Source of the DNA: Chelativorans alearensis | GTDB taxonomy: Bacteria; Pseudomonadota; Alphaproteobacteria; Rhizobiales; Rhizobiaceae | Direction of reading: 5' to 3' | Length of the DNA: 64,000 bases | Assembly (NCBI RefSeq): GCF_010993735.1 | Contig: NZ_WQNI01000010.1 | Span: 62,001-126,000 of the forward strand | In this document: piece after piece, positions 60,325-64,000 of the stretch | Position numbering within the stretch: the first letter of the stretch is position 1 | Layout: every line of letters begins with the position of its first letter | Notes under the pieces: model-generated | What the model was told of the DNA's origin: nothing | The model's database searches: none | What the model saw: only the letters and a program-made list of their open reading frames with translations | Position numbers and translations under genes: made by a program

Positions 60325-61143
60325 ATGGAAAAGATGAACACAAGCGACAGCAAGCCTATAGTCCGCGGATCGGGTATCCAATCCCTCGAGCGTGGCGCCG
60401 CAATTCTTGATGCGGTGGCCGGCAGTCCTGACGGTTTGGGGCTTACCGAGATCAGCGGTCGCGTTGGCCTCCACACCAGCACTGCATTCCACTTGGTCAA
60501 GACATTGGTCGGGCTTGGTTTTCTGTCTCAGGACGGAGACGGCAAGAAATACCGTATCGGAACCCGGCTGTTCGGACTTGCCTCCGGCGCGTCCAGAGAG
60601 CGGACCCTGCTCAATTTCGGTCTGCCCGTACTTGAGCAGCTTAGTGCGCTGACGGGCGAGACATCGCATCTCGCCGTCAGGGAGCGCGCTGACGTGATCG
60701 TTGTGGCGCGGACGGAAGGGGCAGGGCTCCTCCAATTGTCCGAGCGCGTCGGGATTACACGGCCGATGCATGCGACCGCCCTGGGCAAGGTGCTCCTGGC
60801 ATATATGCCGGAGAAGGAGCGGGACGAATTGATCAAGGCTCTGCCGCTCAACCGCATTACGGAAAACACAATCACCGATCCCGGGAAACTTCGCCGCGAA
60901 ATGGAAATCGTGCGCAGCGAAGGCATCGCCCATGATCGCGCCGAGTTCGACCCGGATCTGCGCTGTATCGCCATGCCGGTCTGGGATTTCACCGGCCGCT
61001 GTGCTGCTGCAATCGGCTTATCCGGCCCTGCCTGGCGGATGACGCCGGATGTGATCGGCAAGCGGGTCCCAAAGCTCGAAGAGGCGGCGCAGCAACTGTC
61101 ACGGGCGCTCGGACACCGCGCGTTAGAACCGGCGAACGCATAA
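60325..61143 (+). CDS. IclR-family transcriptional regulator
   Basis: A 272-residue regulator with an N-terminal winged helix-turn-helix (~15-75: IQSLERGAAILDAVAG, LTEISGRVGLHTSTAFHLVKTLVGLGFL) and a C-terminal GAF-like effector domain (~95-260). The latter includes SHLAVRERADVIVVARTEG, PMHATALGKVLLAYM and the conserved HDRAEFDPDLRCIAMPVWDFTGRCAAAIGLSGP. Start choices are close together (GTG 60280, ATG 60325, ATG 60334). It is convergent with the cupin/ThDP/SDR genes on the minus strand. IclR proteins commonly control aromatic or short-chain acid catabolism; the target here is not evident. Confidence 0.92.
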   Translation: MEKMNTSDSKPIVRGSGIQSLERGAAILDAVAGSPDGLGLTEISGRVGLHTSTAFHLVKTLVGLGFLSQDGDGKKYRIGTRLFGLASGASRERTLLNFGLPVLEQLSALTGETSHLAVRERADVIVVARTEGAGLLQLSERVGITRPMHATALGKVLLAYMPEKERDELIKALPLNRITENTITDPGKLRREMEIVRSEGIAHDRAEFDPDLRCIAMPVWDFTGRCAAAIGLSGPAWRMTPDVIGKRVPKLEEAAQQLSRALGHRALEPANA

Positions 61144-61180
61144 GAGAAGACGGCCAAAGCCATCTCCCATCGGATATTCC

Positions 61181-61546
61181 TCACTCGTCCCGCGCCGGCG
61201 CGGTGACGACGATGAAAGTCAGGTCGCCAAGCCCGGTGTTTTCTATGGAGTGCCAAGTGCCCGGAGCAATGAAAATGACGTCGTGTTTGCGAACGACGCT
61301 CTTTTCGCCGTCGATCTCCATCAGCCCTTCCCCCTCGAGGATATGATAGACCTGTTCCTGGAGGTTGTGGACGTGGCGCTCGACATAGGCCATCGGCTGA
61401 TAGGTCGAGATGCGGTAGTCGATGTGCTGAGTAGCTGCGCTTTCGGGCGTGACAAGGCCCTTTGAGAGGGCGGAGCCGAAATGTCCCGGATACTGCTGCC
61501 AAGACACTTCGGCAATGTGCCGGATGAAGGACTTGCGTTCGCTCAT
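61181..61546 (-). CDS. Small cupin-domain protein
   Basis: A 121-residue single-domain cupin. Motif 1 is MAYVERHVHNLQEQVYHILEGEGLMEIDGE (~52-81, with His-His-Gln/Glu metal ligands) and motif 2 is VFIAPGTWHSIENTG-like IFIAPGTWHSIENTG (~90-104, with the final His). There is no signal peptide. Its ATG overlaps the stop of the thiamine-diphosphate enzyme gene by 4 bp, so the two are translationally coupled. A role as isomerase or accessory ligand-binding protein for that enzyme's substrate or product is possible. Confidence 0.88.
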   Translation of the reverse strand: MSERKSFIRHIAEVSWQQYPGHFGSALSKGLVTPESAATQHIDYRISTYQPMAYVERHVHNLQEQVYHILEGEGLMEIDGEKSVVRKHDVIFIAPGTWHSIENTGLGDLTFIVVTAPARDE

Positions 61547-63348
61547 CTGACTTCCCCATTAGGCTGCCAAGGCTTGCCGAAGATGGGCTCCTTGGGCGGC
61601 AGAGGCGGCAATTCCCACGAGCCTGTCGCCGGCGGACGGATATCCGCGTCCACATGTACGTCGATCAGAACGGGTCTGTTCAGCTTCACGGCCTCTTCAA
61701 GGGTGCCCCCGAAGTCCCGGCTTCGGGTCACCGTATAGCCCACGACGCCGCTCGCCCGCGCCCATGCCGCAAAGTCAGGATTGTACTTCGCACCCGATGC
61801 GTTGTGATAGAAGGCAGTGCGGTATTCGCGGCCGCCGAAATACCCGTATTGCAGGTCGCGGATCGCGCCCCAAGCGAAATTGTTCCAGACGACGAAAACG
61901 ACGGCAATGTCATATTCAACCGCTGTGCACAGCACATGCGGCACCATGGTGAAACCGCCATCGCCGCTGATCGAGACCACGGGCCGGTCGGGCGCTGCAA
62001 GCTTGGCGCCGAGTGCCGATGAAGGCCCGAAACCCATCCCCGAATAGCCCCAGGTGTTGAGCATGGACTGCGGCCGGCGCGCCTGCCAGAACTGCATGTA
62101 CCAATTGTGGTGCACGCCGGAGTCGAGCGTGATGATGGTGTCCTCGGGCAGCACTTTCAGGCTGTCGGCGACAATGCGTTCCGGCCGAATGGGGCTTGCA
62201 TGCTCGGCAAATCCCGGCGCGACATATGCTTCCCACTCTGCGCGCCAGCCAGCAATCTCCGCGAGCCAGGGGGCGAGACGGTTGTCGCCGATCTCGCGGC
62301 CCTCCAGTTCGCCCAGAACCTGCTCAAGGAACGCACGAGCGTCGGCCACAATCGGCAAGTCCGGCGTGTAGTTCCGGCCTAGTTCCGCGTGGTCGACGTC
62401 TACATGGATGAGCTTGGTCTTCGGGAAGTTCCAAGAATAACCGGGCTTCCAGCTCGACGCCGACCGGTCATCGAAACGTGCGCCGATGGCCAGAACAAAA
62501 TCGGCGTGACGGCCGGCCTGGTTCGCCTGATAGGCGCCGTTGCGGCCGATAAAGCCAAGCGAGAGCACATCTTTCATGTCGAAGCAGCCCATGCCGTTGG
62601 GCGAGCTGATGACAGGGATCGAAAGCTTGTGGGCCAGTTGTGTGAGCTCGGCCGAGGCCTCGGAGAGGGCGATACCGTGGCCGATGAAGATCACCGGTCG
62701 TTCCGCCGCGAGGAGCATGTCCATCACCCGCTTCACGTCCTCCAGGCTGGCGCCGCTGCGGCGCCGGCCGAAGGCATTGCCGCGCGGCTCGGTCGCGACC
62801 TCGGCTTCTTCCTGGAAGAGGTTATAGGGGATGTCGAGATTGACCGGACCGGGCCGGCCCGTCGTCATCGCTGCCGCAGCCTGTCGCATGGCGAGCGGCA
62901 GCATCTCGACACGGGAGGGTTGGAAACTCCGCTTGACCACCGGTTTGATAACACTGTTGAAATCGGCGTGATGATGAAGGTTCAGTTCCTGGAACGGTCC
63001 CCGGTTGAACTGGCTGGTGGGCACGTTCGCCGTGATGGAATAGACGGCGGAGCTGTCGGTCTGGGCTACCGCGAGAGCCATGATCTGGTTCGCCGATCCG
63101 GGGCCGGTTGAGGTCAGCGTGGCCGCCGGCTGGTGTGAGACGCGGAAGAAACCGTCGGCCATGTGAACGGCGGTCTGCTCGTGGCGCGGCGAGATCAGCG
63201 CAATGTCGTCCCGGCGTTCGTAAAGGCAATCCAGAAGCCCCACATTGCCATGCCCGCATATGCCGAAGACATGGGTGATTCCCTCCTTGATGAGAGATTC
63301 GGTGATGATCTCTCCGCCTTTTTTTCGTGTCATCTCGGTCAGCTCCAT
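61543..63348 (-). CDS. Thiamine-diphosphate-dependent enzyme (acetolactate-synthase-like)
   Basis: A 601-residue decarboxylase/synthase of the acetolactate synthase fold. The N-terminal pyrimidine-binding domain carries the catalytic Glu in LISPRHEQTAVHMADGF (~52-68). The middle domain starts around 190. The C-terminal domain has the thiamine-diphosphate motif GDGGFTMVPHVLCTAVEYD...VVWNN (~458-489). It differs from biosynthetic acetolactate synthase in its central region and lacks a small-subunit neighbour. It sits 20 bp after an SDR gene and overlaps a cupin gene. It may act on a 2-oxo acid from the catabolic island. The start could also be the ATG at 63333. Confidence 0.9.
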   Translation of the reverse strand: MELTEMTRKKGGEIITESLIKEGITHVFGICGHGNVGLLDCLYERRDDIALISPRHEQTAVHMADGFFRVSHQPAATLTSTGPGSANQIMALAVAQTDSSAVYSITANVPTSQFNRGPFQELNLHHHADFNSVIKPVVKRSFQPSRVEMLPLAMRQAAAAMTTGRPGPVNLDIPYNLFQEEAEVATEPRGNAFGRRRSGASLEDVKRVMDMLLAAERPVIFIGHGIALSEASAELTQLAHKLSIPVISSPNGMGCFDMKDVLSLGFIGRNGAYQANQAGRHADFVLAIGARFDDRSASSWKPGYSWNFPKTKLIHVDVDHAELGRNYTPDLPIVADARAFLEQVLGELEGREIGDNRLAPWLAEIAGWRAEWEAYVAPGFAEHASPIRPERIVADSLKVLPEDTIITLDSGVHHNWYMQFWQARRPQSMLNTWGYSGMGFGPSSALGAKLAAPDRPVVSISGDGGFTMVPHVLCTAVEYDIAVVFVVWNNFAWGAIRDLQYGYFGGREYRTAFYHNASGAKYNPDFAAWARASGVVGYTVTRSRDFGGTLEEAVKLNRPVLIDVHVDADIRPPATGSWELPPLPPKEPIFGKPWQPNGEVR

Positions 63349-63368
63349 GCAGTGATTATCGCCAGGCG

Positions 63369-64000
63369 TCAGATCATGCCGCCGTTCGGCTGGACGATCT
63401 GGCCATGGACCCAAGACGCAGCATCGGAAGCGAGGAAGCCGACGACGGCGGCAACTTCCTCGGGACGTCCGACGCGGTTGAACGGGCTCATCGCCGCGGA
63501 CCGTTCCACAGCGGCGGTATCCTTGCCGGCGCGGAACAGGTCGGTGTCGACAGGACCGGGCGCGACGCCGTTCACGCGCACCTTGCGCGGCGCGAGTTCA
63601 CGGGCCATGGAGCGCAACAGGCTTTCGACGGCGGCCTTGGAGGCCGTATAGGGACCGACGCCGGGGATACCCATGCGCACCATGGATGTGGTGAGGCCGA
63701 TGATCGTGCCGCCGTCGCGGACATGGTTCGCTGCCGCGTGAAGAACGTTGAAGGCACCGACGATGTTGACTTCGACAAGGTTTGCAAACCGCTCATGCGG
63801 GAATGTGCCGACCGGTGCCGGGGGCACATTGATGCCGGCATTGGCGACGACGCACGCCGGCGCTCCGCCGAATTCGGCTTCGGCCTGTGTGAAAATGCGT
63901 TCGATTTCCTCGGGGCTACGAATATCGCACTCGTAGCAGGATGTCCTCGCCAGGGCTCCACCGGGAACCGGGTCGGGTTTGGCCGAAGTGTAGGTGAGCA
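63369..64000 (-). CDS. Short-chain dehydrogenase/reductase (partial, cut by window edge)
   Basis: The frame is open to the window's right edge, so the start and the N-terminal GxxxGxG cofactor motif lie outside. What remains is about 210 residues. It begins LTYTSAKPDPVPGG and has CDIRSPEEIERIF, the NAG motif in VVANAGINVPP, catalytic Ser in GLTTSMVRMG, catalytic Tyr and Lys in GPYTASKAAVE, and VRVNGVAPGPVDTDLF. All three visible catalytic residues are intact. A shorter start at GTG 63827 would remove the cofactor region and is not credible. It is followed after 20 bp by the thiamine-diphosphate enzyme. It probably oxidises or reduces a hydroxy/oxo intermediate. Confidence 0.9.
   Translation of the reverse strand, partial: LTYTSAKPDPVPGGALARTSCYECDIRSPEEIERIFTQAEAEFGGAPACVVANAGINVPPAPVGTFPHERFANLVEVNIVGAFNVLHAAANHVRDGGTIIGLTTSMVRMGIPGVGPYTASKAAVESLLRSMARELAPRKVRVNGVAPGPVDTDLFRAGKDTAAVERSAAMSPFNRVGRPEEVAAVVGFLASDAASWVHGQIVQPNGGMI

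Noticed and set aside
1-64000. CRISPR arrays, insertion sequences, prophage or integrase genes
   Set aside because: No regularly spaced repeats, transposase, integrase or phage structural genes were recognised; the island-like gene content has no visible mobility genes within the window.

Overview
The window is about 64 kb of GC-rich DNA (roughly 60% or more by eye). It is packed with catabolic enzymes, solute transporters and LysR/GntR/IclR regulators. Family content suggests an alphaproteobacterium, probably Hyphomicrobiales (rhizobia-related): TRAP, Tct and Dpp transporters, malonyl-CoA decarboxylase near a GntR-FCD regulator, and T1SS-143-type repeats. That placement is inference, because no rRNA, tRNA or housekeeping marker is present. 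No CRISPR array, prophage or insertion sequence was seen.

Layout. (1) 1-7841: tail of a TAXI receptor, a fused TRAP permease, a cupin, malonyl-CoA decarboxylase, a decayed aldehyde dehydrogenase, a LeuA/homocitrate-synthase-like enzyme divergent from a GntR regulator, then a small membrane protein plus DUF899 protein behind a leader that can fold over its ribosome site. (2) 7842-15398: a 1 kb non-coding stretch with an AT-rich promoter island, then a type I secretion locus (repeat-rich secreted protein, ABC exporter, HlyD adaptor). The secreted protein is split by a 356-bp deletion inside one of two near-identical repeats. (3) 15615-29688: a tricarboxylate-type uptake system (TctC; TctA fused to a TctB-like domain), two MmgE/PrpD proteins, a LysR protein with two DNA-binding domains, an HpaI-type aldolase, two 4,5-dihydroxyphthalate-decarboxylase-like proteins, a LigI-like hydrolase, an MFS carrier and a clear LigJ (4-oxalomesaconate hydratase). 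These could form a lower pathway of the protocatechuate 4,5-cleavage type. (4) 29932-39299, minus strand: one long operon of a CapA-like protein, a complete Dpp/Opp ABC importer, a D-2-hydroxyacid dehydrogenase and an MFS carrier. (5) 39537-47089: a LysR gene divergent from rubredoxin, rubredoxin reductase, bicupin, an unexported binding-protein-like protein and two secreted carboxylesterases. (6) 47503-60229: a second complete Dpp/Opp importer flanked by two old-yellow-enzyme/FAD oxidoreductases, then an aldehyde dehydrogenase, a GST-like protein and a LysR. (7) 60325-64000: an IclR regulator convergent with a cupin, a thiamine-diphosphate enzyme and an SDR cut by the window edge.

The arrangement reads as adjoining catabolic islands, each with its own importer, regulator and enzymes. 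Most convincing as possibly undescribed are the folded leader at 6779-6851, the double-HTH LysR, the rubredoxin/bicupin/esterase cluster that lacks an oxygenase, and the importer bracketed by two flavin reductases. Specific substrates cannot be read from sequence alone.
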